Source: Aquarana catesbeiana
Taxonomy: Eukaryota; Chordata; Amphibia; Anura; Ranidae
Reading direction: 5' to 3'
Assembly (NCBI RefSeq): GCF_042186555.1
Contig: NC_133326.1
Span: 692,178,700-692,242,699 of the forward strand
Length of the DNA stretch: 64,000 nucleotides
In this document: piece by piece, positions 47,713 through 57,987 of the stretch
Layout of the letters: each line of letters begins with the position of its first letter
Numbering within the stretch: position 1 is the stretch's first letter
Notes under the pieces: generated by a model
Told to the model about the DNA's origin: nothing
Databases searched by the model: none
What the model saw: only the letters and a program-made list of their open reading frames with translations
Translations under genes and position numbers: made by a program

Positions 47713-48469
47713 TATAAATTTAACATCCAAATATTAAGCTAAAACTGCAACTAATACTAGAATTCAAAGAGCAACAGGCTTGTCTACTACAGAGGAAAAA
47801 ATACAGCAGCTAACTCAGTGTTATATTAAGGGTTTTGAGTAAAGCTACTGCTGGGGTCTCAAACTTGGAATTTAAATTACTGCTGAGCTGTTGATTTTAA
47901 CATTATAAGGCCTAGACTCAAAAGTGTGCCGGAAAAAGGGATCATATAAGAAATGGCATCTTGGCTATTGAACAGGACAAGTGGAACCTGAGACTGCTAT
48001 TTTCGCAACCTTTTTTTCCATTATCAGTTATTTTTCTTTTTTTTTTAATTGTGTGTTATTTAATTGGTACAGTACCAAGCCAAGAGACCCAAATTACACA
48101 TTGAACCAGTAATTTAAGATGAGCAGTACTAGGCAATTGGAGCTCTCTTCAAGGTCTATTTGTTGAACCAGCAGTCCCAAGGAATTTGGAATCCTTTCAA
48201 GATCTGATTATTGAAATGAGAGTCCAAGTGCCAAGCATTACAATAATAGCAGGAGTGAGATTTTTTGTTTTAGATAATAAGCTCAAGCACCAAAGCACTA
48301 CAATGTTGGCTGTGGTGAGATTCTTTATTTCAGGTCATGAGATCAAGCACCAAGCACTTCATATGTATATTTCAAATGATACACATATTTTGCTTCTTCT
48401 CAGCAATGTATAAAATAAGCCATAGCTACATACAATATATAACCAAATGTTTGTGGGCACCTTACCTTA
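47713..48469. other. Unit B spacer, no gene seen
   Basis: Aligned with 7664-8250 and 11040-11100 of unit A. The 2.6 kb inverted-repeat retroposon of A is absent here. Confidence 0.5.
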
Positions 48470-48677
48470 TTTATATACTGCAGGCATTTATATAGCACAG
48501 ACAATTTACGCCACTCTTCATATCAATCTCTGCCTTTTAGGAAGTTTACAATCTATCTTACACCCAGACATACACAAATTGTGGCCAATTTAGATAGGAG
48601 ACAATTAACCTACCAGGTAGAGGGGGAGAAGATCCACACAAGCACATGAAGAACATACAAACTCCATACAGATAATG
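48470..48677. repeat. Vertebrate-wide interspersed repeat, unit B copy (left part)
   Basis: Counterpart of 11085-11365. Interrupted at 48677 by a retroposon and resumed at 49831. Confidence 0.6.
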
Positions 48678-49830
48678 GAAAAATGGGACTTTATATGAAA
48701 CACACCACTAGAATATAATGAATCATATTTATTGATAGAAATGGGCATACTAGTCAATAAAAAATTGCAATATCACAATCACAATAAGTACCATACCAAA
48801 TTAAAATAAACATGATTGGTAAATCACATAATGGTAAAAATAATTTCATAACGTACATAAATAAACCTGAATATTCCATAGTAAAAATGGTATAATACCC
48901 AGATATATATAACATGAATAACATGGTAAGTTGAAGCCATGGTAGTATATCATTGATTCATGATTCTGAAAGATAGAAATTGCATGGTAACGCATAACTG
49001 CTGTGACATAACATCCATAGAAAGCTTGACGCATTTCATGGATAACTTCCATTCATCAGGAGCAAGTGTAACCTGGGTATATTTGTAATAGAGTATACAT
49101 TTACCATAAATGTAGTAATTAATATAACGGGGAGAGGGGGAGCAGAAAATATAATCCTAGCACTCTTACCTATGGGTAGAATCTCTGTTAAAAAGCGTAG
49201 ATATTATTATTAATGGCTGGAGGCATTGTGGGGACATCATCCCCGGGAGCTGAGGTAATGGCACTGTGGCAACAGCATGGCAAGGACTACCACTCAATGA
49301 ACATCTAGTGAAAAAGAGTCCCCAATCAATGGCTAGAGTTGTGAATGGTGTAGGGTATATGCCGATAGGGCCTCTATAAAAAAGTAATAATATATAGTAG
49401 TGTGTCATAGAATGACTAGCACAATTGATGAATAAGGGGAGAAGTAATCATGTACCAAGAAGAGGGTAGACCATGAAAGAAAAACAAAGGTTTAAAATGA
49501 AGGGACTGAATGTATCACCAGGAAGGTGAATGGTAAAGAAAAGAGTACCCACAACAAAACCAGTATAAAATGAATGCTACCAAAATTACCTGGGACTGAG
49601 AATGGAAAACAGGGTCCAAGATAATGTATAAGTGTCACAGGAGGACAATGAGTGATCAAAGTGTGTACTCCATCAAGGTGAGGTAATGAATACCGGCCAG
49701 TCCGCCGTAGAACAACACCAATCCCCTTTTTTCCTTATTCCCCTCTTTTTACAAGTAACAGGGATGGAGAAATTTGTTCTTTAATAGTCATTGCCTCATA
49801 TAAAGTTCCAGCATTCTTTTTTCTTTATAT
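48678..49830 (-). mobile_element. Motif-bearing retroposon with 14 bp target duplication
   Basis: CCATACAGATAATG stands on both sides (48664-48677 and 49831-49844), while unit A has one copy and no insert. The element reads on the minus strand. It has a ~750 nt leader without a convincing protein, the structured motif at 49020-49066, then ~300 nt of AT-rich sequence. It ends with AATAAATATGATTCATTATA and a terminal ~30 nt. The long target duplication and polyadenylation-like tail suggest movement through RNA by a non-LTR reverse transcriptase supplied in trans. Small frames (80 residues or fewer) show no domain. Confidence 0.7.
49020..49066 (-). ncRNA. Hammerhead-like structured motif, copy 5 (best core)
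   Basis: On the minus strand: CTGATGA (49053-49059) exactly as in classical hammerhead ribozymes. Then hairpin ATGGA-AGTTA-TCCAT with perfect stem, GAAA, and TGCGTC, so the predicted cleavage triplet would be GTC. Here the base after A9 is an A that can pair with the last U of the stem, so no bulge is needed. Outer stem GCTC / AAGC is weak (three of four pairs). The match is by eye; activity is unknown. Confidence 0.55.
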
Positions 49831-49844
49831 CCATACAGATAATG

Positions 49845-50400
49845 TCCTGGTGCGCAGAAGTGCTGATCACCAAGCCACTGTCTGCTCACCTGCACTGTTG
49901 TACAAATGCTCAGCCAAATGAATGCACATGTTTCCAGTGAAGTATACTCTTAATGCTACAGCATGCAAAGACATTTTAGATGTTCACTTCCAACCTTGTG
50001 ATAATAGTTTGGGGAAGGTCCATTTATGTTCCATCATAGCTGTGCTCCAAAACCAGCTCCATAAAGACTTTGTTAGATGTGTTCGGTGAAAAGGAATGCA
50101 TGTGGCCTAAAAAATTATGAAATGCGGTCCCTCGCGCTACTACGTGAATATGAACAAACTAGCTAAGTGATGGTGAATGAAATCGCTAACTGTGAGTGAG
50201 GTCTTTTTGTCCTATATCAGTACCTGACCTCACAAATGCTCTTTTGGCCTAATAGACATATAATCCCACAGACATCCTCCAAAATCTTGGGGAAAGCCTT
50301 CCCAGAAGAGTGTAGGCTTTCTTAACGGCAAATAAGAAATGATGGGGGACAATGTTATATTATTATGTTATATTAATTCTGGTGATCTTGAAATAGGATG
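49845..50400 (+). pseudogene. Tc1-like remnant, unit B (left part)
   Basis: Counterpart of 11360-11760, with CAGTACCTGACCTCACAAATG and TCCTCCAAAATCTTGGGGAA fragments of the transposase C-terminal region. The right terminal portion is displaced to about 53990-54085 by later insertions. Confidence 0.55.
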
Positions 50401-50811
50401 TCCTAGAGGCATAACTAGAACCTATATGGGCCCCGGTGCAAGAATCCATGAAGGGCACCCCTGACCCCCCTCTTCCCGTAAAGCCCAGGGCACTTCCAAT
50501 TGATCCTGGGGCTCTTTACTCCCGTCACAGGGCCCTTTATTATGCTCCTTCCTGCTGTCTTGGGTAAGGTTGCCACCTTTTCATCAAGCCAAACCTGAAA
50601 TCTTTAGTGGGGTATTTTTTTTTTGTAGTATACAATGTACATATATTTTGTGATTAAAGTACAGTACATCTGAAACCGCAGAGTTTCCCTTTACATCTGA
50701 ATCTGCAGTTTACTCTTTACATCTGGGACTGCAGAGTTCCCCTTTACATCTGAATCCGCAGAATTCCCCTTACATCTGATGTAAGGGAGATCTCTGGGGA
50801 CTCTAATTTAA
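50401..50811. other. Repeat-derived spacer with GCAGAG-type words
   Basis: Contains an interspersed-repeat start (GGCATAACTAGAACCTATAT) and degenerate CTTTACATCTGAATCTGCAG words related to the minisatellite at 53410. No gene seen. Confidence 0.4.
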
Positions 50812-52068
50812 CCATTTAAGGACCAAGCCTCTTTTTGAGATTTGTTGTTTACAAGTTAAAAACAGTTTCTTTTGCTAGAAAATTACTTAGAGCCCCAAAC
50901 ATTATACATTTTTTTTTATAACATCCTAGAGCAGGGATCTTCAAACTACGGCCCTCCAGCTCCAGCTATATCCCATGAGGCATTGTAAAATTCTGACATT
51001 CACAGACATGACTAAGCATGATGGGAATTGTAGTTCCTGAACAACTGGAGGGCTGTAGTTTGAAGACCCCTGCCCTAGAGAATAAAATGGCGGTCGTTGC
51101 AATACTTTCTGTCACACCGTATTTGCGCATCGGTCTTACAAGCGCACTTTTTTTTTGGAAAAAATACACTTTTTTTAATTAAAAAATAAGACAACAGTAA
51201 AGCCCAATTTTTTTTATATTGTGAAAGATAATGTTATGCGAAGTAAATTGATACCAAGCATGTCATGCTTTAAAATTGCACCCGCTCGTGGAATGGCGAC
51301 AAACTCTTACCCTTAAAAATCTCCATAGGCGACAATTAAAAAATTCTACAGGTTGCATGTTTTGAGTTACAGAGGAGGTCTAGGGCTAGAATCATTGATC
51401 TCACTCTACCAATCACGGCGATACATCACATGTGTGGTTTAAACACCGTTTTCATATGCGGGCGCTACTCACGTATGTGTTCACTTCTGCACGCGAGCTT
51501 GGCGGGACGGGGCTCGTTTAAAAGATTTTTTTATTATTATTTATTTTACCTTTTATTTTTTATTTTTACACTGTTCTTTAAAAAAATTGTGTCACTTTTA
51601 TTCCTATTACAAGGAATGTAAACATCCCTTGTAATAGAAAAAAAGCATGGCAGGACCTCTTAAATATGAGCTCTGGTGTCAAAAAGACCTCAAATAAATT
51701 AAAATAAATTTAATAAATTAAAAAATTGCCCTTTAAGAGCAATGGGCGGAAGTGATGTTTTGACATCGCTTCTGCCTTGCAATGGTATGGAGACGGGTGG
51801 GGGCCATCTTCCCCTCACTCAGCAACATACCACAGAGGAGAAAGGATCCGATCGCTTCTGCTGCTGCCGAAGCGCGGCGGGGGGGCCCTCTCCTGCCACC
51901 TATAAAAGTGATCTTGCGGTGAATCCACCGCAGCGACCACTATTATCGGAAACCGGACCGCCGGCCGAACATGAGGATACCGGCGTTATGGCAGCTAGCA
52001 GCAGCAATAACAACGGTATTCCTCTTCAAAGTTAGGACGTATATGGGCATGCTGCGGTCCGGAAGTGG
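50812..52068. mobile_element. TTAA-type DNA element with nested hAT MITE
   Basis: Left end TTAA + CCATTTAAGGACC and right end GGTCCGGAAGTGG form the terminal repeat. The right TTAA is now TTGG. Absent from unit A. It holds the 141 bp hAT MITE at 50932-51072 and a GC-rich part at 51740-52040. A purine/pyrimidine inverted pair (CATCCCTTGTAATAG and CTATTACAAGGAATG) lies near 51600-51640. No transposase. Confidence 0.65.
50932..51072. mobile_element. 141 bp hAT-type MITE
   Basis: Ends CAGGGATCTTCAAACTACGG and GTAGTTTGAAGACCCCTG, with 8 bp flanks TCCTAGAG (50924-50931) and CCCTAGAG (51073-51080). Perfect fit to a short hAT element. Confidence 0.88.
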
Positions 52069-52218
52069 TTGGGAGCGAACATAGAGAACTCATATGTAAG
52101 GAGGGAACTTTGATGTAAGAAGGAGTGCTCCAGACTCTGGTGTAAAAGGGAACTGTAAGGGGGGTCTCTGGTAACCAAAGCCACCACTTACATCAGAGCT
52201 CCCAACACTCCCCTTTAA

Positions 52219-53404
52219 CCACCATACCAAATCACGTACCTGTACGTCATTTAACTTCAAGTGGTTGTACTGCAGGTTTCACCTCAGTATCGTTGTTTAG
52301 AGCTGGCCGTCAGCTCTCTTGTTAAAACAACTGATATGGCTAAGCAGCCGTTCGATTGTTGTTACAAGCAGCGGGAGGGGATGTCCCCCCCTCTCCTTCC
52401 GCCACCTTCAGCCATTTGCCCGGGCTCTCCCATCCCACCGGGAGACCAGAGTGACCAGCTGGCACGTCTGCCGGCTGGACGGAGACTCAAAGAAAGCCGG
52501 GATCAGCTTTGATCAGGTCTTGGATGTAGTAATCCGGAAGCAATGTCATGACATCACTTCCAGATTACTGGAGTCTTGAAGGCGCCAGTTTAAAAAAATT
52601 GAAAGTTTTCAAAAACACAGATCTTGGTGCTTGTAATGCTTTCCAGTGCAAAGGAGGCATTTGGGGTCTTTTAGACCCCAGATCCCTCCATAAGAATACC
52701 TGTCACGTGCCTATTGCTGTCACAAGGGATGTTTACATTCCTTGTGACAGCAATAAAAGTGATAAAAAAAAAATTAAAGCAAACGTGTAAAAATAAAAAA
52801 AAATGATATAAACGAATAATTAAAAAAAAAATATATTAAGGTGCCCCTGTCCCCTCCGTGCTATTGTACAAAGGCGATTGCGTGCGTCGGTCCTGAATGC
52901 ACACAAACCGTAATCGCCCCCACACATGTGAGGTATCACCGCAAATGTGAGATCATGGACAGTAATTCTAGCACTAGACCTCCTCTATACATCTAAAGTT
53001 GTAACCTGTAAAGGCTTTTAAGTGTCGCCTAAGGATAGTAAAATTTACGTTGTTTGTCGCCGTTGTGCGGACATGCACAGTTTTAAAGTGTGACATGTTT
53101 GGTATTTATTTACTCGGCGTGACATCAATTTTTATATTTTACTAAAAAATTGGGTTATGTATTGTGTTTTTTTGCATTAAAATTTAAAAAAGTGTATTTT
53201 TTTAAATTCTTTTCCCAAAAACTGCATTTGAAAACCTGCTGCACAAATACCATACGAAATTGCAAAACCCACACACTAATTCTTTAGGGCCTCTGCTTTA
53301 AAAAAATATATAATGTTTGGGGGTTCTAACTAATTTTCTAGGAAAACAAAACTTATTTTCACATGTAAACAAAAAGTGCCAGAAAATGCCTGGTCTTCAA
53401 CTGG
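52219..53404. mobile_element. TTAA-type DNA element
   Basis: Flanked by TTAA at 52215-52218 and 53405-53408. Left CCACCATACC and right GACCAGGC-type bases give a weak terminal inverted repeat. Internal hairpin CACAAGGGATG...CATTCCTTGTGACAGC near 52720-52755. No coding of note. Absent from unit A. Confidence 0.6.
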
Positions 53405-53409
53405 TTAAG

Positions 53410-53870
53410 CAGGGTTCTCAGAGCCCCCCTTACTTCGTAGTTCACAGAGTTCTCCCTTACATCAGTTCAAAGCATTTCCCTTTAATCAGGGGCCCCAGAG
53501 CACCCCTTACATTAAAGTCCACTGAGCCCCCCTTAAATCAGTGTCTTCAGAGCCCTCCTTAAATCAGATCCTGCAGAGTGTCTCTTACATCAGAGTCTAT
53601 CGAGCTCCCCTTACACCAGAGCCCACAAAGCGCCCCTTACATCAGATTCTGCAGAGTGCCCTGTACATCAGAATCTGCTGAGCCCCACTTACATCAGAAT
53701 CTGCAGAGCCCCCTTAAATAAGAGTATGCAGAGAGCCCCTTACATCAGAGTCCGCAGAGTGCCACTTACATCAGAGTCCACAGAGCGCCCCTTACAGAGT
53801 TTGCACAGTGTCCCTTTCTTCAGAGTCTGCAGAGCCCCCCTTACATCAGATTTGTTGGCTCTGGGCTGTA
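53410..53870. repeat. ~33 bp minisatellite (CTTACATCAGAGTCTGCAGAGCCCC type)
   Basis: About a dozen degenerate units of CCTTACATCAGAGT + CTGCAGAGCCCC. Unit A has only four or five units (11770-11895), so the array has changed length since duplication. Confidence 0.85.
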
Positions 53871-53989
53871 AAAGAGACACTCGCAGCTCAGAGCCCTGCA
53901 GCAGATGGGGAGCCACAGTCTGGGCTCTTGGGGCAGGTGGGGCCCCCCACACTGAAGGAACTCCAGGGCCCAGTAACAAGTGCGACCTT

Positions 53990-54085
53990 TGCGACCCTGG
54001 TAGTTCTGCCACTGGGATGTCCACCAAGCTTATGTAGTTGTGATGGTCAAATGCCTACAAGCCTTTGATCATGTGGTGTATGGCT
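53990..54085 (+). pseudogene. Right end of the unit B Tc1-like remnant
   Basis: TGGGATGTCCACCAAGCTTA, TGTGATGGTC and the end near TTGATCATGTGGTGTA continue the Tc1 remnant broken at 50400. The intervening 3.6 kb is later insertion and minisatellite. Confidence 0.5.
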
Positions 54086-54190
54086 TATGGCACTTTTAAC
54101 ATTTTAGATATCTTTGCATCACCTTTTCTAAATATTCCAGCACAAATTAGTTAGGATTATCTACTGTAATTATTATTATTTTTTCCCAAA

Positions 54191-54218
54191 GCTGTTTCCC
54201 TTTTTGTACTCTATTCAG
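54191..54218 (+). other. Splice acceptor of OR gene 2 coding exon
   Basis: Polypyrimidine run followed by CTCTATTCAG, then GTT and the ATG. The region upstream is uninterrupted here, in contrast to unit A. Confidence 0.6.
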
Positions 54219-54221
54219 GTT

Positions 54222-55160
54222 ATGAAGGAGAAAAATGTGTCCCGTATTACCATGATCCATCTATTAGGACTTCAGACTCCACACAGTATAACATTTCTTA
54301 TCTTTTTTCTTTTCCTTTTAATTTATTGTTTGACAATATGTGGAAACCTCCTGATCATCATACTGGTGTCCTACAGCAAATCCCTCCATTCTCCCATGTA
54401 CTTCTTCCTCTCCCAGCTCTCCATAGCAGATATATTAATATCAACTGACATTCTTCCTAACACACTCTATGCTGTTTTAATGAAAGGGATCATAATATCA
54501 TTTTCTGATTGCATCACCCAGTGTTATTTTTTTGTTGTTTCTGAAGGTCTTGAGTGTCTTCTTCTGACAGTGATGTGTTATGACAGATATGTGGCCATCT
54601 GTAAACCATTACATTATACTTTATTAATGAACTTCCAGCTCTGCTGGGTGATGATTATCACATGTTGGGTGTTAAGTCTTTTAGTAGGACTGATTGTCAC
54701 TTTAACAATATCACAATTGGATTTTTGTGGTCCCGATATTGTCGATCACTTTTTCTGTGATCTTGATCCAATCCTACAACTCTCCTGCTCTGATACTGCT
54801 ACTGTTCTACTTGAAGTGACAATAGTGAATTTTGTTCTTGCTGTCATCCCATTCTTTATAATTATTGTATCATATGTTTATATTATAATCACCATTTTTA
54901 AAATTCCATCTATTACCGGCAGACAAAAAGTTTTCTCAACATGCAGCTCCCACCTGACTATTGTTTGCATTTATTATGGTACCATAGTTTGTGTTTATTT
55001 GGTACCCCGTAGAGGACAGTCATGGGGTATCACTAAATTCTTGTCATTGCTGTACACTGTGGTCACCCCACTGATGAATCCAATTATATACAGTCTGAGG
55101 AATAAAGACTTAAAAAAAGCTGTAGCTAATATCATCACCACTGTCTGCAATTGCATATGA
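54222..55160 (+). CDS. Olfactory receptor, intact (OR gene 2)
   Basis: Odorant receptor paralogous to the gene at 16184; by hand count roughly 88% identical over the first 305 residues. The frame is 312 residues from the ATG after the splice acceptor. The frame is open a little further upstream, but only from TTG and across the acceptor. Hallmarks kept: sequon NVS (5-7), GN (41-42), PMYFFLSQLS (58-67), Cys97, MCYDRYVAIC (118-127), loop Cys at 169, 179 and 189, SY (217-218), KVFSTCSSHL (236-245), PLMNPIIYSLRN (283-294). Residues 114-162 are identical to OR gene 1, while 201-208 differ at every position. The C-terminus after residue 305 differs, and the stop comes earlier (TGA at 55158). Confidence 0.97.
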   Translation: MKEKNVSRITMIHLLGLQTPHSITFLIFFLFLLIYCLTICGNLLIIILVSYSKSLHSPMYFFLSQLSIADILISTDILPNTLYAVLMKGIIISFSDCITQCYFFVVSEGLECLLLTVMCYDRYVAICKPLHYTLLMNFQLCWVMIITCWVLSLLVGLIVTLTISQLDFCGPDIVDHFFCDLDPILQLSCSDTATVLLEVTIVNFVLAVIPFFIIIVSYVYIIITIFKIPSITGRQKVFSTCSSHLTIVCIYYGTIVCVYLVPRRGQSWGITKFLSLLYTVVTPLMNPIIYSLRNKDLKKAVANIITTVCNCI

Positions 55161-55242
55161 GTAAATAGTCATAAAATAATAATTTAGTAAGTTTAAATTG
55201 AAATTGTATTTTAGATCTAGATATCAAAGATGAAATCCATAA

Positions 55243-57434
55243 GGCTCGATTCACACTAATGCATTTTTTGATGCTTTTGCTTTTTGCAGAAACGCATTTA
55301 ATTTTTTTAACATGGAACACGTTCACATCAATGCATTTTTGTGCCTCTGTGTTTTTGGAAAGGGTTGGGGACTTCTTTTTCCACAAAATGCAGAGTTTTG
55401 CATGTAATAGACTTCAATGGACCCGCATCCAAAATGCAAGTACTGCATTTTTAGCACAATTTTACCATGATTTTACCGCAATTTGCGTTTTGCGATTTGT
55501 GTGTTTGTTTTTTTTGGGCTTTACATTCACTGTATATAGCTGGTTGCTAAGGAGCGGACTGGCCTCTTTAACAACCAATTAGTCATCAGCTGTCAGCGGG
55601 CTTTCCCGCTGACAGTTGAAAGTAAAAAAAAATATGTTCCGGCTAAAAAAATTTACTGAAAAAAATAGCGTGCCCCCCTCAAAACCCTACCAGACCATTT
55701 GGGATGGTAGGGATTTGGAGGGGACACGGCAACATTTAAAAAAAAAATGGCATGGCGTCCCCCCAAAAAATCCATACCAGACCCTTATCCGAGCATGCAG
55801 CCAGGCAGGTCAGGAAACAGAGGGGACGAGCGAGCACCCCCCTGAACCATACCAGGCCGCATACACTCAGCTTGGGGGCCACCCCGCCCTGCCCTAAAGC
55901 ACCTTGTCCCCATATTGATGGGGACAAGGGTTTATGTCACAGCTCCAATTTGCTTTTGGTCATTTGGTTTGCCTTAACTTGTGGCTGCTGCGGCATTCTA
56001 GCAGTTATATTGTAACATTACTGTTCCCTTTGCACTAATGTTTTTGGATGTTAGTATGTTTTTTGTATACTGAATCAAATTTTCTATTTTTTTTTTAAAT
56101 TTTACTTCATTTGTACCCAAAATTTATTGATCCTTGTTAGTCTACTGCCCATAATATCCCCTCTGGGGCATTTTTGTCATCTTGTTCTCTTCCTCCGGGC
56201 CTTCTCCTTCCCCCGCTTCTTCCTTCGCTCTTCTTCTTCCTCTGGTCTTCTTCTTTCTCCCGTCTTCTTTCTCCGGTCTTCTTCTTCCTCCGACGCTGCT
56301 CCCACTGCCGACTCACTGAAAATAAAAAAATGACCCTCCTCCGATGCTGCGCCCTGCAGATCTGTCCGCTTCAATGTCCCACATTTCATATATAACTGTG
56401 GGGCGTGGCCATTGGATGGCGTCATTCGGAGACCCCACCCCTTGTGTTGTCACAGACCCATCATGCCCGAGCAGTGACCTCACAATGGGGTGGGTTCTCT
56501 GAATGACATCATTGGCCCCATCACAGCATCGGAGTAGGTTATTTTTTTTTTCAGCGGGTTGGCCACGGGAGCGGCGGTGGAGGAAGAACACTGGAGAAAG
56601 TAGCAGAAAGAAGAAGTAGACCAGAGGAAGAAGAAGAAGACCGGAGGAGGAAGCCAGGGAAAAAGAAGAAGGAGGAAGAAGTGGGGGAAGGAGAAGACCG
56701 GAGAAAGAAGTGGAGTAGAAGAAGAGGGGGAAGAAGAAGACCGGCGAAAGAAGAAAGAAGCGGGGGGGAAGAAGACATTTTTAATAAAGGTCTTGTCAAA
56801 AACTGTCTATTGTATTTTGTCACACTACACTACTTTTTTGGTGAATGGGGGGTACCCCATACTCATTCACATGGGGGGTGGGCCGGGATCTGGGGGCCCC
56901 CTTATTAAAGGGGGCTACTGGTTTCTGATAAGCCCCCTGCCTGCAGACCCCCACAACCACCAGCCAGGGTTGTGGGGAAGAGGCTCTTGTCTCCATTAAC
57001 ATGTTGGGGGCATGCGGCTTGGTATGGTTCAGAAAGGGGGGTTCTCACTCATCCCCTCCCTTTCCTGACCTCCTGGGCAGCATGCTTGGATAAGGATCTA
57101 GTATGGATTTTTTTTTTTTAATCTTGGCGTGGGGGTGTCCCCTCCAAATCCATACTAGACCAAGGGTCTTGTGTGGTTTTGGGGGGGACCCCACGCTGTT
57201 TTTTTTCCAAGATTTTTTATTTATTTTTACATTCAGCTGCCAGCAGGGAAGCCCGTTGACAGCTGATGACTCATCGGTTGTTAAGAAAGCGGCGGTCACT
57301 TCTTAGCAACTGGCTATAAACAGTAAATGTAAAAAAAAAAGCAAAACGCTAAATCACGATATAAACGTGGTTAAAAACCGCGGAAAGCACATCAAAAATG
57401 GTCAAAACCAGCATGCATAGATGTGCATCGAGCC
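55243..57434. mobile_element. 2.2 kb TTAA element that is one long imperfect palindrome
   Basis: Ends GGCTCGATTCACA and TGTGCATCGAGCC are inverted, with TTAA at right (57435-57438) and ATAA at left (55239-55242). Unit A has the empty site at about 17207. The inverted match continues inward: GTCATCAGCTGTCAGCGGGC / GCCCGTTGACAGCTGATGAC, then AATCCATACCAGACCC / GATCTAGTATGGATT, with a centre near 56455 (GGCGTCATTCGGAGA / TCTCTGAATGACATC). Pyrimidine-rich (56180-56300) and purine-rich (56580-56780) stretches mirror each other. No transposase. Confidence 0.7.
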
Positions 57435-57438
57435 TTAA

Positions 57439-57520
57439 ATCTGACTCCACATCCTTGTTTTTAAAGTTTTGCAGTCATAGATTGATAATTGTAATTCTCC
57501 TAATCTATATTATTCCCCTA
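57439..57520. other. Continuation of the OR 3' flank in unit B
   Basis: Aligns with 17208-17290 of unit A. Ends at the Tc1-like element. Confidence 0.6.
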
Positions 57521-57953
57521 CAGTGAATCCTGAAATTATTTACATCACTTCACTTTTTCCACATTTTGTTATGTTACAGCCTTATTCCAAAATGGAATAA
57601 ATTATTGTTCTCAAAATTCTACAAACAGTACCCCATAATGACAATGTGAAAGAAGCTTGTTTGAAATCTTTGCAAATGTATTAAAAATAAAAAAACGAAA
57701 AAAAAATCACATGTACATAAGTATTCACAGCCTTTGAGAACACTTTGTTGAAGCACCTTTGGCACCAATTACAGTCTCAAGTCTTTTGGAGTATGATGCT
57801 GCAAGCTTGGCACAGCTATTTTTGGGCAGTTTCTCCTATTCTTTTTTGCAGGACCTGTCAAGCTTCATCAGGTTGGATGGGGAGCATCGGTGCATAGACA
57901 CTTTCAGATCTCTCCAGAGATGTTTAATCGGGTTCAAGTCTGGGCTCTGGCTG
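57521..57953 (-). mobile_element. Tc1-like element (family 1), one half, broken by foldback
   Basis: Terminal repeat CAGTGAATCCTGAAATTATT begins at a TA and matches the reverse complement of 61280-61339. On the minus strand the end of the transposase is recognisable: RLETVIGAKGASTKCS-type C-terminus, and NPIKHLWRDLK around 57905-57930 with the Glu changed to Lys as I read it. Cut at 57953 by the palindrome. Confidence 0.7.
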
Positions 57954-57987
57954 AAAAATCGGCGTGGGGGTCCCCCCCAAATCCATA

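Noticed and set aside
54204..54221. Upstream extension of OR gene 2 (six extra residues)
   Set aside because: It begins at TTG and lies across the splice acceptor. OR gene 1 starts at the homologous ATG immediately after the acceptor.
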